A stretch of DNA of 48,279 nucleotides, taken from contig NZ_MACH01000062.1 in NCBI RefSeq assembly GCF_001884065.1, forward strand, positions 1 to 48,279, read 5' to 3'. This document shows, piece after piece, positions 20,380 through 29,639 of this stretch. The DNA is from Bacillus proteolyticus (GTDB lineage: Bacteria > Bacillota > Bacilli > Bacillales > Bacillaceae_G). Below the pieces are notes generated by a model. The model had not been told where the DNA came from, did no database searches, and saw only the letters and a program-made list of their open reading frames with translations. Both the position numbers and the translations under genes were made by a program. How positions within the stretch are numbered: the stretch's first letter is position 1; each line of letters starts with the position of its first letter.

Positions 20380-23300
20380 ATGATAGGTTTATTAGAGCAG
20401 TTTTATAAAAATGAAGAGATACAATCGGTTATTAATGGGTTAGAAGATGGGTTGAAAGAGCAACTTATATCGGGTATGGCTACATCTTCTCGTTCATTAT
20501 TAATGGCAGCTTTATATAAAAAAACAAAAAAATCGCAACTAATTGTGACGCACAATTTATACCAAGCGCAAAAAGTACATGAAGATTTAGTGGCTTTACT
20601 TGGTGAAAAAGATGTGTGGTTATATCCCGTAAATGAATTGATAGCATCAGAAATTGGTGTTGCAAGTCCAGAATTGAAGGCGCAGCGTATTGAAGTGTTA
20701 AATCGCTTAGCGGCGGGAGAGAATGGGATTATTGTAGCGCCAGTTGCAGGACTACGTAGATTTTTACCGATAAAAGAATTATGGAAGCAAAGGCAAATTG
20801 AAATCAATCTAGGGCAAGAGATTGATTTAGATGCACTTTTGCATACTTTACATCATATTGGCTACGAGCGTAAGTCAATGGTAGAAGCTCCAGGAGAGTT
20901 CAGTTTACGCGGAGGAATATTAGATATTTACCCGTTAACGGAAGAATTACCATTTCGTATTGAATTCTTCGATACAGAAGTCGATTCTATTCGATTGTTT
21001 GATGTGGATGAACAGCGCTCTCAAGATAAAAAGGAAAGTGTTAAGTTCGGTCCAGCAACAGAGTTTTTATTTTCACAGGAAGAATTGAAATCGGGAATTA
21101 AGCATCTTGAAGAAGGTTTGACTAAGACGATGCAAAAGCTTTCCGATGATAAATTAAAGACTACAGTACTTGAGACGGTAAGTCATGAAATTGAGATGTT
21201 GAAAAACGGGCAAAGTATAGAACAAATGTTTAAATATTTATCTATTTTCTATAAAGAACCTGCTAGTCTGATAGATTATTTACCAGAAGATGGTGTTGTG
21301 ATTTTAGATGAAATTTCCCGTATTCAAGAAACGGCATCACATCTCGAAACAGAAGAAGCGGAATGGTATATATCACTTCTTGGTGAAGGAACAATTATTC
21401 AGGATTTATCTTTCTCCCATTCGTTTGAGGAGTTTCTTCATCATAAAAAAAGAAGTTTTGTATATTTAACGTTATTCTTGCGCCATATAGCACATACACA
21501 TCCACAAAATATTGTGAATGTGACATGTAAAACAATGCAAGATTTCCACGGACAGATGCAGTTGTTAAAAACTGAAATTGATAGATGGAATGAAGGGCAT
21601 TTTACGACCGTTGTGCTCGGAACAGATGATGAACGTGTAAAAAAACTACAACATATTTTAAGTGATTATGATATTGATGCAGACATTGTAGAGGCTACAG
21701 ATATTTTATTGCCTGGAAGGTTACAAATTGCTGTTGGTGATTTACATGCAGGGTTTGAAATGCCGATGCAAAAGCTTGTTGTTATTACTGAAAAGGAGCT
21801 TTTTCATAAGAAGGTTAAAAAATCACAACGTAAGCAAAAGTTATCTAACGCTGAACGTATTAAAAGTTATTCGGAATTAAAAGTTGGAGACTATGTAGTT
21901 CATGTAAATCATGGTATAGGTAAATTTTTAGGTATTGAGACATTAGAGATTAAGGGTGTTCATAAAGATTATTTAAATATTAAATATCAAGGTAATGATA
22001 AGTTATATGTTCCGATTGAACAAATTGATCAAGTGCAAAAATATGTAGGATCTGAAGGTAAGGATCCGAAAGTTTATAAATTAGGTGGGAATGATTGGAA
22101 GAAGGTTAAAACGAAAGTTGAAAAATCTGTACAAGACATTGCAGATGACCTAATTAAATTGTATGCCGAGCGCGAAGCTTCAAAAGGTTATGCATATACA
22201 CCAGATACGGCAGAACAACAAGAATTCGAATCTTCTTTCCCATATCAAGAGACAGAGGATCAATTACGTTCTATTGACGAAATTAAGAAAGATATGGAAC
22301 GTGGACGTCCGATGGATAGGCTTCTTTGTGGTGACGTAGGGTATGGAAAGACTGAGGTAGCCATTCGTGCGGCATTTAAAGCAATTATGGATGAAAAACA
22401 AGTTGCGATTTTAGTACCGACAACCATTCTTGCACAACAACACTATGAAACAATTCGAGAGCGTTTTCAAGATTACCCGATTAATATAGGGTTACTAAGT
22501 AGATTCCGTACGCGGAAACAACAAAATGAAACGATTAAGGGTTTAAAAGATGGAACGGTAGATATTGTAATCGGAACACATCGTATTTTATCTAAAGATG
22601 TTACCTATAAAGATTTAGGACTTCTTATTATTGATGAGGAACAAAGATTCGGTGTTACGCATAAAGAAAAAATTAAACAATTGAAAGCAAATGTTGACGT
22701 TTTAACGTTAACGGCAACTCCGATTCCGCGTACACTTCATATGTCTATGCTTGGTGTGCGTGATTTATCTGTAATTGAGACACCGCCAGAGAATAGGTTC
22801 CCAGTACAAACATATGTAGTGGAGTATAATCCAGCATTAATGCGAGAAGCGATAGAGCGAGAGCTTGCAAGAGGAGGTCAAATTTACTTCTTATATAACC
22901 GTGTGGAGGATATTGAAAGAAAAGCAGATGAAATTTCGATGTTAGTTCCAGACGCTCGTGTAACATACGCACACGGGAAAATGAATGAAAGTGAATTAGA
23001 GTCTGTTATGCTATCGTTTTTAGAGGGGCAGCATGATGTTCTTGTAAGTACAACAATTATTGAGACGGGTGTAGATATTCCGAATGTAAATACATTAATT
23101 GTATTTGATGCAGATCGTATGGGATTATCACAGTTGTATCAGCTTCGTGGTCGTGTTGGACGTTCTAATCGCGTCGCGTATGCATACTTTGCATACAAAC
23201 GCGATAAAGTGTTATCGGAAGTTGCAGAGAGGCGTCTGCAGGCAATTAAAGAGTTTACAGAGCTTGGATCTGGTTTCAAAATTGCGATGAGAGACTTATC

Positions 23301-23910
23301 AATTCGTGGTGCGGGTAATTTGTTAGGGGCAGAACAACATGGATTTATTGATTCTGTCGGATTTGATCTATATTCTCAAATGCTAAAAGATGCAATTGAA
23401 CAGCGCAGGGGAACAGACGGAGTTGAAAATACAGTTAATGTTGAAATTGATTTAGAAGTAGATGCATATTTACCGGATGCGTATATTTCAGATAGTAAGC
23501 AAAAAATTATGATGTATAAACAATTTAGAGGTGTTTCTGCAATTGAGGATATTGAAGAGCTGCAGGAAGAGATGATAGATAGATTTGGTGATTACCCACA
23601 AGAAGTTGGTTATTTATTACAAATCGCAAATATTAAAGTGTTAGCAATGAAAGAACAAATTGAGTTAATTAAGCAAAATAAATTTGAAGTAACGTTCCTG
23701 TTTTCTGAACAAGCAAGCCAAAATATCGATGGTGGAAAATTATTTATGCTAGGGAATAGTTTTGGTCGTATGATTGGTCTTGGTATGGAAGGATCACAAT
23801 TGAAAATTGTGATGAAAACGAATGGATTAGAGACATCGAAATGGTTAACAATTGCTGAAAATTTATTAAAAGGCTTACCAGATGTAAAAAAAGAAGTAAT
23901 AAATGCCTAA
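20380..23910 (+). CDS. mfd: Transcription-repair coupling factor Mfd, 1176 aa
   Basis: Mfd removes RNA polymerase stalled at DNA lesions and recruits UvrA. In order it shows the N-terminal UvrB-like domains, the polymerase-interaction domain (KVGDYVVHVNHGIGKFLGIE, near residue 500) and a RecG-like translocase module. The module has Walker A GDVGYGKT (651-658), DEEQRFG and TATPIPRTLHMS. The C-terminal D7 domain completes the protein. The ATG at 20380 is chosen, with GAGAGGAG 8 bp upstream; the frame is open earlier but covers the fin terminator. The length equals that of other Bacillus Mfd proteins. Confidence 0.97.
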   Translation: MIGLLEQFYKNEEIQSVINGLEDGLKEQLISGMATSSRSLLMAALYKKTKKSQLIVTHNLYQAQKVHEDLVALLGEKDVWLYPVNELIASEIGVASPELKAQRIEVLNRLAAGENGIIVAPVAGLRRFLPIKELWKQRQIEINLGQEIDLDALLHTLHHIGYERKSMVEAPGEFSLRGGILDIYPLTEELPFRIEFFDTEVDSIRLFDVDEQRSQDKKESVKFGPATEFLFSQEELKSGIKHLEEGLTKTMQKLSDDKLKTTVLETVSHEIEMLKNGQSIEQMFKYLSIFYKEPASLIDYLPEDGVVILDEISRIQETASHLETEEAEWYISLLGEGTIIQDLSFSHSFEEFLHHKKRSFVYLTLFLRHIAHTHPQNIVNVTCKTMQDFHGQMQLLKTEIDRWNEGHFTTVVLGTDDERVKKLQHILSDYDIDADIVEATDILLPGRLQIAVGDLHAGFEMPMQKLVVITEKELFHKKVKKSQRKQKLSNAERIKSYSELKVGDYVVHVNHGIGKFLGIETLEIKGVHKDYLNIKYQGNDKLYVPIEQIDQVQKYVGSEGKDPKVYKLGGNDWKKVKTKVEKSVQDIADDLIKLYAEREASKGYAYTPDTAEQQEFESSFPYQETEDQLRSIDEIKKDMERGRPMDRLLCGDVGYGKTEVAIRAAFKAIMDEKQVAILVPTTILAQQHYETIRERFQDYPINIGLLSRFRTRKQQNETIKGLKDGTVDIVIGTHRILSKDVTYKDLGLLIIDEEQRFGVTHKEKIKQLKANVDVLTLTATPIPRTLHMSMLGVRDLSVIETPPENRFPVQTYVVEYNPALMREAIERELARGGQIYFLYNRVEDIERKADEISMLVPDARVTYAHGKMNESELESVMLSFLEGQHDVLVSTTIIETGVDIPNVNTLIVFDADRMGLSQLYQLRGRVGRSNRVAYAYFAYKRDKVLSEVAERRLQAIKEFTELGSGFKIAMRDLSIRGAGNLLGAEQHGFIDSVGFDLYSQMLKDAIEQRRGTDGVENTVNVEIDLEVDAYLPDAYISDSKQKIMMYKQFRGVSAIEDIEELQEEMIDRFGDYPQEVGYLLQIANIKVLAMKEQIELIKQNKFEVTFLFSEQASQNIDGGKLFMLGNSFGRMIGLGMEGSQLKIVMKTNGLETSKWLTIAENLLKGLPDVKKEVINA

Positions 23911-23937
23911 TTTAAGATAAAAAATACAATTCGACGT

Positions 23938-23966
23938 GCATAGAAGAACTAATGTGTAAAATACTA
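23938..23966 (+). promoter_or_regulatory. Putative sigma-G promoter of spoVT
   Basis: GCATA (23938-23942) fits the sigma-G -35 GHATR. AATACTA (23960-23966), 17 bp on, fits the -10 CATACTA in 6 of 7 positions. It lies 80 bp before spoVT, a sigma-G gene in B. subtilis. An imperfect TGGTGA...TCACCA hairpin occupies part of the leader. Confidence 0.55.
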
Positions 23967-24046
23967 TGTTTAACAGTTGGTGATTTTTACATGAACAGGT
24001 AAATTCACCACTTTTGATCATCAGTAGAAAGTGAGGCAGCATTAGA

Positions 24047-24583
24047 ATGAAAGCAACTGGAATCGTACGTCGAATTGATGATTTAGGCAGGGTAGTAATC
24101 CCGAAGGAAATTCGTAGAACTTTACGTATTCGAGAAGGAGACCCACTAGAAATATTTGTTGATCGCGATGGAGAAGTGATTTTGAAAAAATATTCTCCAA
24201 TTAGTGAACTGGGTAATTTTGCAAAAGAATATACGGAAGCTTTATACGATAGCTTAGGACATAATGTGCTTGTATGTGATCGTGATTCTATTATCGCAGT
24301 AGCAGGCATATCTAAAAAAGAATACTTAAATAAAAGTGTTGGCGATTTAATTGAGAAGACAATGGAAGAGCGTAAGTCTGTAATTATGACAGATGAAAGC
24401 GAAATTTCAATTATTGATGGAGTAACAGAAAAGGTTACTTCTTATACAATTGGCCCAATTGTTGCGAATGGGGATCCAATTGGAGCTGTTGTTATCTTCT
24501 CTAAAGAGGCTATTATAAGTGAAGTAGAGCATAAGTCAGTAAATACAGCTGCAAGCTTTTTAGCGAAACAAATGGAGCAGTAG
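24047..24583 (+). CDS. spoVT: Stage V sporulation regulator SpoVT, 178 aa
   Basis: SpoVT is the forespore AbrB-like regulator that adjusts the sigma-G regulon. Residues 1-50 are an AbrB-type DNA-binding domain (MKATGIVRRIDDLGRVVIPKEIRRTL), very close to the AbrB encoded at 6746-7030. Residues from about 56 to 178 form a GAF-like tetramerisation/ligand domain (NVLVCDRDSIIAVAG). The ATG at 24047 follows GTGAGG. The two paralogues in this window differ in what follows the shared N-terminal fold. Confidence 0.96.
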   Translation: MKATGIVRRIDDLGRVVIPKEIRRTLRIREGDPLEIFVDRDGEVILKKYSPISELGNFAKEYTEALYDSLGHNVLVCDRDSIIAVAGISKKEYLNKSVGDLIEKTMEERKSVIMTDESEISIIDGVTEKVTSYTIGPIVANGDPIGAVVIFSKEAIISEVEHKSVNTAASFLAKQMEQ

Positions 24584-24674
24584 TGAAGTGTAATTTCTAT
24601 AAGTAGCAATCTTTCCTAATTATGATATTTCTATTTGAGAAATTAACTATTTGGAGATATAAGTATATTGAACG

Positions 24675-24701
24675 AAGGTAGCTCTTTGCTACCTTTTTTC
24701 A
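24675..24701 (+). terminator. Terminator after spoVT
   Basis: An 8-bp perfect stem (24675-24682 with 24688-24695), TCTTT loop and T-run, 92 bp after the spoVT stop. Confidence 0.85.
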
Positions 24702-24770
24702 TTGAATATTTTTGTTGTTGAAAGAAGTCAGTGGATGTAAGGAATATGAAGGAGAGCCAGTTTTTCTTTG

Positions 24771-24779
24771 TGATATAAT
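24771..24779 (+). promoter_or_regulatory. Extended -10 promoter for yabM
   Basis: TGATATAAT joins a TGn extension to a perfect TATAAT, 36 bp before the yabM start. There is no good -35 at 17 bp, which extended -10 promoters can tolerate. Confidence 0.5.
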
Positions 24780-24814
24780 ACGAGGGGTGAGAATAGAAAA
24801 AGGAGTTTTCTTGT

Positions 24815-26416
24815 ATGGAAGCGAAGAAGTATCAAGCCTTTTGGCGTGGGGCTATTATATTAACAATCGCAAGTTTTGTTACGAAAGTATTAAGCGCTTT
24901 TTACCGTATTCCATATCAAAATATAGCGGGTGATATTGGTTTTTATATTTACCAACAAATTTATCCGTTTTATGGATTTTGTTTAATTTTAGCTACTTAT
25001 GGGTTTCCTATTATTATTTCAAAAATGGTCGCAGAAAGATTAGAACAAGGAAAACAAAAAGAAGCGGAAGAAATTATTTGTGTATCTTTTTGGTTTTTAT
25101 TGGAAATCGGATTTGTGGGGTTTTTCACACTGTTCTTCGGTGCCGAAACAATTGCATCGGCTATGGGCGATATACATTTAGATAAATTATTACGTGTTAT
25201 TTCGTTTTCATTCCTACTAATGCCATTTTTATCTGTAGCGAGAGGATATTTTCAAGGATTCAATAATATGATGCCGACGGCTGTTTCGCAAGTGATTGAA
25301 CAAACGATTCGTGTTTCTATTATTGTATTTTTATCACTATTCCTTATCGCTCATGGATTTGATTTATATACAGTTGGTGCGGGTGCTATGCTAGGCTCAA
25401 TTGCAGGTGGGCTTATTGGGATTATCGTACTTTTACTTTATATGCGTCATGATTTCCGGTCTATTTTCTTTAAAAGTTGGAAGAGAGTTGGAGATAAAAA
25501 AAGGATTATTAGAATCCTTTTTTGGCAGGGATTAGCGATTTGTGTTAGTAATTTAGTCCTTATTTTTATACAAATGGCGGATTCTATTTCTTTTTATACC
25601 TTGCTTATTCGCGCGGGAGAGCAAGTTGAAAATGCAAAGGTACTAAAAGGTGTTTATGATAGAAGTATCCCGCTTATGCAATTAGGTACCGTTGTGACAA
25701 CTTCTTTCTCATTGTCACTTATTCCTATTATTACAGCGGCGAAAGAAAGAGGGGATCTTTCCTTTATTCAAGAAAAGGTAAAGTTAGCAATGAAAATAAC
25801 ATTTGTTATTGGATTTGCAGCAGCCATCGGATTAACTTGTATTATTCAGCCTACAAATATTATGTTATTTGAGAATAGTGATGGGTCAGATGTGTTATCG
25901 ATTTTATCTTTATCTATTTTATTTAGCTCATTGTCAATTACAACTGCTTCTATTTTGCAAGGGTTGGGACAAATATTAAAACCAGCAATATTCGTTTTAT
26001 TTGGAGGTTGTTTGAAGCTAGCTTTAAACTATATATTAATGCCTTATTTTGGTGTGAAGGGAGCTGCAATTGCAACTTTAGTTGCGCTTATTGTAATTGC
26101 CTTGCTAAATAGTGTGTTACTTATGCGAGCTGTATCAGAGCCGCTTATTGATAAGCGGAATATGTTAGGTGTAGTTATTAGTGGTATTGGTATGGGATTT
26201 GTATTATTAATCTTTATGCGTGTGTTGCGAATGTCTGGATTAGTAATTGATACAGGACATAGAGGAATTGCGACGCTTGAAGCGCTGTTAGGTGTAGCCA
26301 TCGGCGGATTAGCATATATGTTTTTGATTTTAAAATTACGTGTATTTACAAAAGAAGAATTAGGAACCGTTATGAAACAAGAGAAAAAAGAAGGTTCATT
26401 GAAGAAGAGTGGATAG
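24815..26416 (+). CDS. yabM: Polysaccharide exporter / flippase-family membrane protein (YabM), 533 aa
   Basis: This is a polytopic membrane protein of the MOP superfamily (SpoVB/MurJ/Wzx-like), with about 14 predicted hydrophobic helices and a short charged C-terminal tail (KQEKKEGSLKKS). The family flips lipid-linked sugars across the membrane. The substrate is unknown; peptidoglycan or a spore/cell-surface polysaccharide precursor are the usual suggestions. The ATG at 24815 follows AAAAGGAG. It is closely spaced with yabN (12 bp) and precedes sporulation genes yabP/yabQ, as in B. subtilis. Confidence 0.87.
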   Translation: MEAKKYQAFWRGAIILTIASFVTKVLSAFYRIPYQNIAGDIGFYIYQQIYPFYGFCLILATYGFPIIISKMVAERLEQGKQKEAEEIICVSFWFLLEIGFVGFFTLFFGAETIASAMGDIHLDKLLRVISFSFLLMPFLSVARGYFQGFNNMMPTAVSQVIEQTIRVSIIVFLSLFLIAHGFDLYTVGAGAMLGSIAGGLIGIIVLLLYMRHDFRSIFFKSWKRVGDKKRIIRILFWQGLAICVSNLVLIFIQMADSISFYTLLIRAGEQVENAKVLKGVYDRSIPLMQLGTVVTTSFSLSLIPIITAAKERGDLSFIQEKVKLAMKITFVIGFAAAIGLTCIIQPTNIMLFENSDGSDVLSILSLSILFSSLSITTASILQGLGQILKPAIFVLFGGCLKLALNYILMPYFGVKGAAIATLVALIVIALLNSVLLMRAVSEPLIDKRNMLGVVISGIGMGFVLLIFMRVLRMSGLVIDTGHRGIATLEALLGVAIGGLAYMFLILKLRVFTKEELGTVMKQEKKEGSLKKSG

Positions 26417-26428
26417 AGGTGACTGGTT

Positions 26429-27889
26429 GTGAGTGGAATCATTACTATTTTAGGATTAGGTGCTGGTGAGTTAGATCAGTTAACGATGGGTGTATATCGA
26501 AAGATAAAAGAAGCGGACCATATGTTTGTTAGAACGAAGGAACACCCAGTTATAGAAGAATTGGAGAAAGAAGGCATAAAATATACAGCTTTCGACGATG
26601 TATACGAAGCGCATGATACATTTGAAATCGTATATGAAACAATCGCGAATACGTTGTTAGAACAAGCTAAAGGTACAGAAATTATTTATGCAGTTCCTGG
26701 TCATCCGCTTGTAGCAGAAAGAACAGTTCAGCTACTTTTGGAAAAAGGAGAGGTAGCAAATATTGAAGTGCGACTTGAAGGTGGACAAAGTTTCCTTGAT
26801 CCGATGTTTGCGAGTCTAAAAATTGATCCGATTGAAGGATTTCAATTAATTGATGCTACATCATTTGAAAGAGGACAATTAGAATTACGTCAACATTTAA
26901 TCTTTTGTCAAGTGTATGATGCGTTTGTTGCTTCAGATGTGAAACTGCCGTTAATGGAGATGTTGCCAGATGATTACGAAGTGTATATCGTAACAGCTGC
27001 CGGAACTTCATTTGAGCAAGTAAAAAAAGTGCCATTATACATGTTAGATCATGAAACGGAATTAAATAATTTAACGAGTGTATATGTACCGCCAGTTAAG
27101 GAACGTGAATCCTTGTATCAGCAGTTTGATGTGCTTAGAGCAATTATTGCTGATCTTCGTGGACCGAATGGTTGCCCGTGGGATAAAAAGCAAACTCATC
27201 AATCTTTAAAGAAATACTTAATTGAAGAGGCATATGAAGTGCTAGAAGCCATTGATGAAGAGGATGATGATCATTTAGTAGAAGAACTGGGTGATATATT
27301 ATTACAAGTTATGCTTCATGCCCAAATTGGAGAGGATGAAGGTTGGTTCTCCATAGATGATATTATTCGAACTTTATCTGAGAAAATGGTTCGTCGTCAC
27401 CCACATGTGTTTGGGAATACGGATGTAAATAATGCTGATGAAGTAATCGCGAATTGGGAAGAGATTAAAAAACAAGAAAAGGGATTCGTGAAAGAATCTG
27501 TTTTAACGGGTATTCCAAAAAGCTTACCGCAGCTAATGCGTGCTTATGAAATTCAGAAGAAAGCTGGAAAGGTTGGATTTGATTGGGTTGACGTGCAGCC
27601 GATGATAGAGAAAGCCTTAGAAGAATGGCAAGAATTCCAGCAAGAAGTTGTAAACATGGATGAGGAAAAGATGCTAGGTGAATTTGGTGATTTACTATTT
27701 GCATTTGTTAATATAGCTCGTCATTATAAAATAGATCCAGAAGAAGCGTTGCGTTCAACTAATGAGAAATTTACCGGTCGTTTTTTATACATGGAAGCAA
27801 AAGTAGCAGAAATGAATAAAGAAATGCAAGATTTATCATTAGAACAGTTAGATGTTTTATGGGAAGAGGCCAAACAAACAGAGCGTTAA
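26429..27889 (+). CDS. yabN: Tetrapyrrole-methylase / MazG fusion protein (YabN), 486 aa
   Basis: Two domains are fused. Residues 1 to about 220 form a tetrapyrrole (corrin/porphyrin) methylase-like domain beginning [15 protein letters not shown]. Residues from about 225 to the end are a MazG-type NTP pyrophosphohydrolase with two MazG repeats; the metal-binding [14 protein letters not shown]...EELGD motif is clear. The MazG part likely cleans non-canonical NTPs or dampens the ppGpp response; the role of the methylase part is unknown. The GTG start at 26429 follows AGAGGTGA. The full YabN architecture is kept. Confidence 0.9.
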   Translation: MSGIITILGLGAGELDQLTMGVYRKIKEADHMFVRTKEHPVIEELEKEGIKYTAFDDVYEAHDTFEIVYETIANTLLEQAKGTEIIYAVPGHPLVAERTVQLLLEKGEVANIEVRLEGGQSFLDPMFASLKIDPIEGFQLIDATSFERGQLELRQHLIFCQVYDAFVASDVKLPLMEMLPDDYEVYIVTAAGTSFEQVKKVPLYMLDHETELNNLTSVYVPPVKERESLYQQFDVLRAIIADLRGPNGCPWDKKQTHQSLKKYLIEEAYEVLEAIDEEDDDHLVEELGDILLQVMLHAQIGEDEGWFSIDDIIRTLSEKMVRRHPHVFGNTDVNNADEVIANWEEIKKQEKGFVKESVLTGIPKSLPQLMRAYEIQKKAGKVGFDWVDVQPMIEKALEEWQEFQQEVVNMDEEKMLGEFGDLLFAFVNIARHYKIDPEEALRSTNEKFTGRFLYMEAKVAEMNKEMQDLSLEQLDVLWEEAKQTER

Positions 27890-27903
27890 TAGGGGGACTT
27901 GAT

Positions 27904-28179
27904 GTGCGTTTAGATAAGTTTTTGAAAGTGTCACGTTTAATTAAAAGAAGAACATTAGCAAAAGAAGTATCTGATCAAGGAAGAATATCCATTAATGGTC
28001 AAGTGGCAAAAGCGAGTTCAGATGTAAAGGTAGATGATGAATTAACAATTCGTTTTGGTCAAAAAATAGTAACTGTGAAAGTAAATGAATTGAAAGAAAC
28101 GACTAAAAAAGAAGATGCGGCAAACATGTATAGTATAGTTCGCGAAGAAAAAGTAAAAGCAGAAGAAGGCTTGTTCTAA
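27904..28179 (+). CDS. rqcP: S4-domain ribosome quality control protein RqcP (YabO), 91 aa
   Basis: An Hsp15-like S4 RNA-binding domain covers residues 1-60 ([20 protein letters not shown], then [20 protein letters not shown]). RqcP works with RqcH to add poly-alanine tails to stalled nascent chains on free 50S subunits. The GTG at 27904 is chosen because AGGGGGA lies about 7 bp upstream and the S4 domain starts there. An overlapping out-of-frame ATG at 27902 and a longer frame from 27859 inside yabN are rejected. It starts 14 bp after yabN. Confidence 0.92.
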   Translation: MRLDKFLKVSRLIKRRTLAKEVSDQGRISINGQVAKASSDVKVDDELTIRFGQKIVTVKVNELKETTKKEDAANMYSIVREEKVKAEEGLF

Positions 28180-28194
28180 AATGGATCACCCCTT

Positions 28195-28202
28195 CATACA
28201 TT
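28195..28202 (+). promoter_or_regulatory. Possible sigma-E -10 element before yabP
   Basis: CATACATT resembles the sigma-E -10 CATACAmT (7 of 8) and lies 35 bp before yabP, a mother-cell gene in B. subtilis. The -35 at the expected distance is poor, so this is tentative. Confidence 0.4.
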
Positions 28203-28237
28203 ACTATTAGCTAGTATAAAGCTATGGGGGGATTTTC

Positions 28238-28546
28238 GTGAATAATGGTTACTCACCTACGTCTTCTAATCAACAAAATGTTTCTGTAGAGCATGATATT
28301 ATTATGCGTGGCAGGCGTGTAATCGATATTACTGGTGTAAAGCAAGTGGAGAGTTTTGATAGTGAAGAGTTTTTACTTGAGACTGTAATGGGTTTTTTAA
28401 CAATTCGTGGTCAAAATTTACAAATGAAGAATTTAGATGTAGAAAAGGGTGTTGTATCGATTAAAGGGAAAATTCATGAGATGCTGTATATCGATGAGAA
28501 TCAAGGGGAGAAAACTAAAGGTTTCTTTAGTAAGTTGTTTAAATGA
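28238..28546 (+). CDS. yabP: Spore cortex/assembly protein YabP, 102 aa
   Basis: YabP-family proteins (also YqfC) are made in the mother cell. YabP is needed for efficient sporulation and sits in the yabP-yabQ operon. The conserved core is EHDIIMRGRRVIDITGVKQVESFDSEEFLLETVMG followed by LTIRGQNLQMKNLDVEKG. There are no membrane segments. The GTG at 28238 follows TGGGGGGAT. Its stop overlaps the yabQ start by four bases (ATGA), so the two are translationally coupled. Confidence 0.93.
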   Translation: MNNGYSPTSSNQQNVSVEHDIIMRGRRVIDITGVKQVESFDSEEFLLETVMGFLTIRGQNLQMKNLDVEKGVVSIKGKIHEMLYIDENQGEKTKGFFSKLFK

Positions 28547-29196
28547 GCCTAACAATTCAGTTGTATACAATGCTTTCAATGATTGGAATGGGTGCTTGGA
28601 TTGGTGCATCTTTAGATACGTATCAACGATTCTTAAAACGCCAAGAGCGTAAACGTTGGCTTGTATTTATACATGATATACTATTTTGGATTGTCCAAGC
28701 CTTATTCGTTTTTTATGTATTACTGCTCGTGAATGAAGCTGAATTACGTATATATGTATTTTTGGCATTACTATGCGGTTTTGCGGCATATCAAAGTTTA
28801 TTGAAAGCAGTATACATGAAGATGTTAAATTTTCTCATCTATATTTTTGTACAAACAATACAATTTTTTGTTCGAATTATACAGCTACTCATGATAAAAC
28901 CTGTTATTATTATAGCGCAGCTATTTATTGCATTTATATTATTCTTATTTCGTGTACTGCTTTCAATTGGACATGTGTTATGGAAAATGGCGATTTGGAT
29001 ATTACTTTTCATTTGGAAAGTTTTTTTCTGGCCTGTTCGATTTATTGCTTCACTCATATGGAAACTTCTCCCTAATCGTGTTAAACTTTTTATAACGAAG
29101 CATGTAGGGTTCCTGCAATATATAGCAAAGTTGAAGGGACATATCTTCCAATTATGGGAGCGTATAAAAAAGAAGTTAGGGGGACCTCGGAAATGA
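28543..29196 (+). CDS. yabQ: Spore cortex membrane protein YabQ, 217 aa
   Basis: This is an integral membrane protein with about five to six hydrophobic helices between residues 5 and 165 and a basic C-terminus (RIKKKLGGPRK). In B. subtilis YabQ is made under sigma-E, locates to the forespore membrane and is required for cortex formation. The N-terminal part (LYTMLSMIGMGAWIGASLDTYQR) is the family signature; the C-terminal part is long and rich in Ile, Phe and Trp. It overlaps yabP by 4 bases and divIC by 4 bases. Confidence 0.92.
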   Translation: MSLTIQLYTMLSMIGMGAWIGASLDTYQRFLKRQERKRWLVFIHDILFWIVQALFVFYVLLLVNEAELRIYVFLALLCGFAAYQSLLKAVYMKMLNFLIYIFVQTIQFFVRIIQLLMIKPVIIIAQLFIAFILFLFRVLLSIGHVLWKMAIWILLFIWKVFFWPVRFIASLIWKLLPNRVKLFITKHVGFLQYIAKLKGHIFQLWERIKKKLGGPRK

Positions 29197-29552
29197 GGGA
29201 ACTGAGACAAAGAACAATCGAAAAACAGAGTCCAAATCCTGTTAAAGAACATATAATACAAACGGATGAGAACAGGAAGCGACTTTATCGCCGTTTAGCG
29301 GTTTTTCTTGTCTTTGCTTTTACAATTATTGCGAGTATTAGTGTAACGTTTTATCAACAAAACAGTTCCATTAAAGCAAAAGAAGCAAAAGTTAAGGACA
29401 TGAAAAAAGAACTGGATTCATTAACGAAAAAAGAAAAAAGTCTAAAAGACGAAGTTCAAAAGTTAAATGATGAAGAGTACGTTTTAAAGATTGCTAGAAG
29501 GGATTATTTCTTCTCCGGAAAAGGGGAGATAATTTTTCCTGTTTCTAAGTAG
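29193..29552 (+). CDS. divIC: Cell-division protein DivIC (FtsB-like), 119 aa
   Basis: This is a bitopic divisome protein: a cytoplasmic basic N-terminus, one membrane helix (about residues 36-58, LAVFLVFAFTIIASISVTF) and an extracellular coiled coil rich in Lys/Glu. It ends in the conserved YVLKIARRDYFFSGKGEIIF block. DivIC pairs with FtsL and DivIB in the septal peptidoglycan machinery. The ATG at 29193 overlaps the yabQ stop and has TTAGGGGGA upstream. An in-frame ATG at 29154 inside yabQ lacks a site. Confidence 0.95.
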   Translation: MRELRQRTIEKQSPNPVKEHIIQTDENRKRLYRRLAVFLVFAFTIIASISVTFYQQNSSIKAKEAKVKDMKKELDSLTKKEKSLKDEVQKLNDEEYVLKIARRDYFFSGKGEIIFPVSK

Positions 29553-29563
29553 AGTATGTCTTA

Positions 29564-29593
29564 TTGACACTATATTTTAGGATTATATATAAT
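29564..29593 (+). promoter_or_regulatory. yabR sigma-A promoter
   Basis: TTGACA (29564-29569), 18-bp spacer, TATAAT (29588-29593): both hexamers are perfect consensus. It lies 47 bp before yabR, so yabR is transcribed independently of the division gene upstream. Confidence 0.85.
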
Positions 29594-29639
29594 AAAGTAA
29601 AATTTGACTTTTTAACCACTAAGGAGGAGCATTTTTTTT

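Noticed and set aside
23875-24309. 144-aa open frame on the - strand over the mfd end and spoVT
   Set aside because: It is the reverse-frame shadow of spoVT, lacks a ribosome-binding site and resembles no family. The same applies to 28839-29261, 38212-38511, 39167-39574 and the other long - strand frames.
24712-24933. 73-aa + strand frame overlapping the yabM start
   Set aside because: It runs over the yabM promoter and ribosome-binding site and into yabM in another frame; no start site or family likeness.
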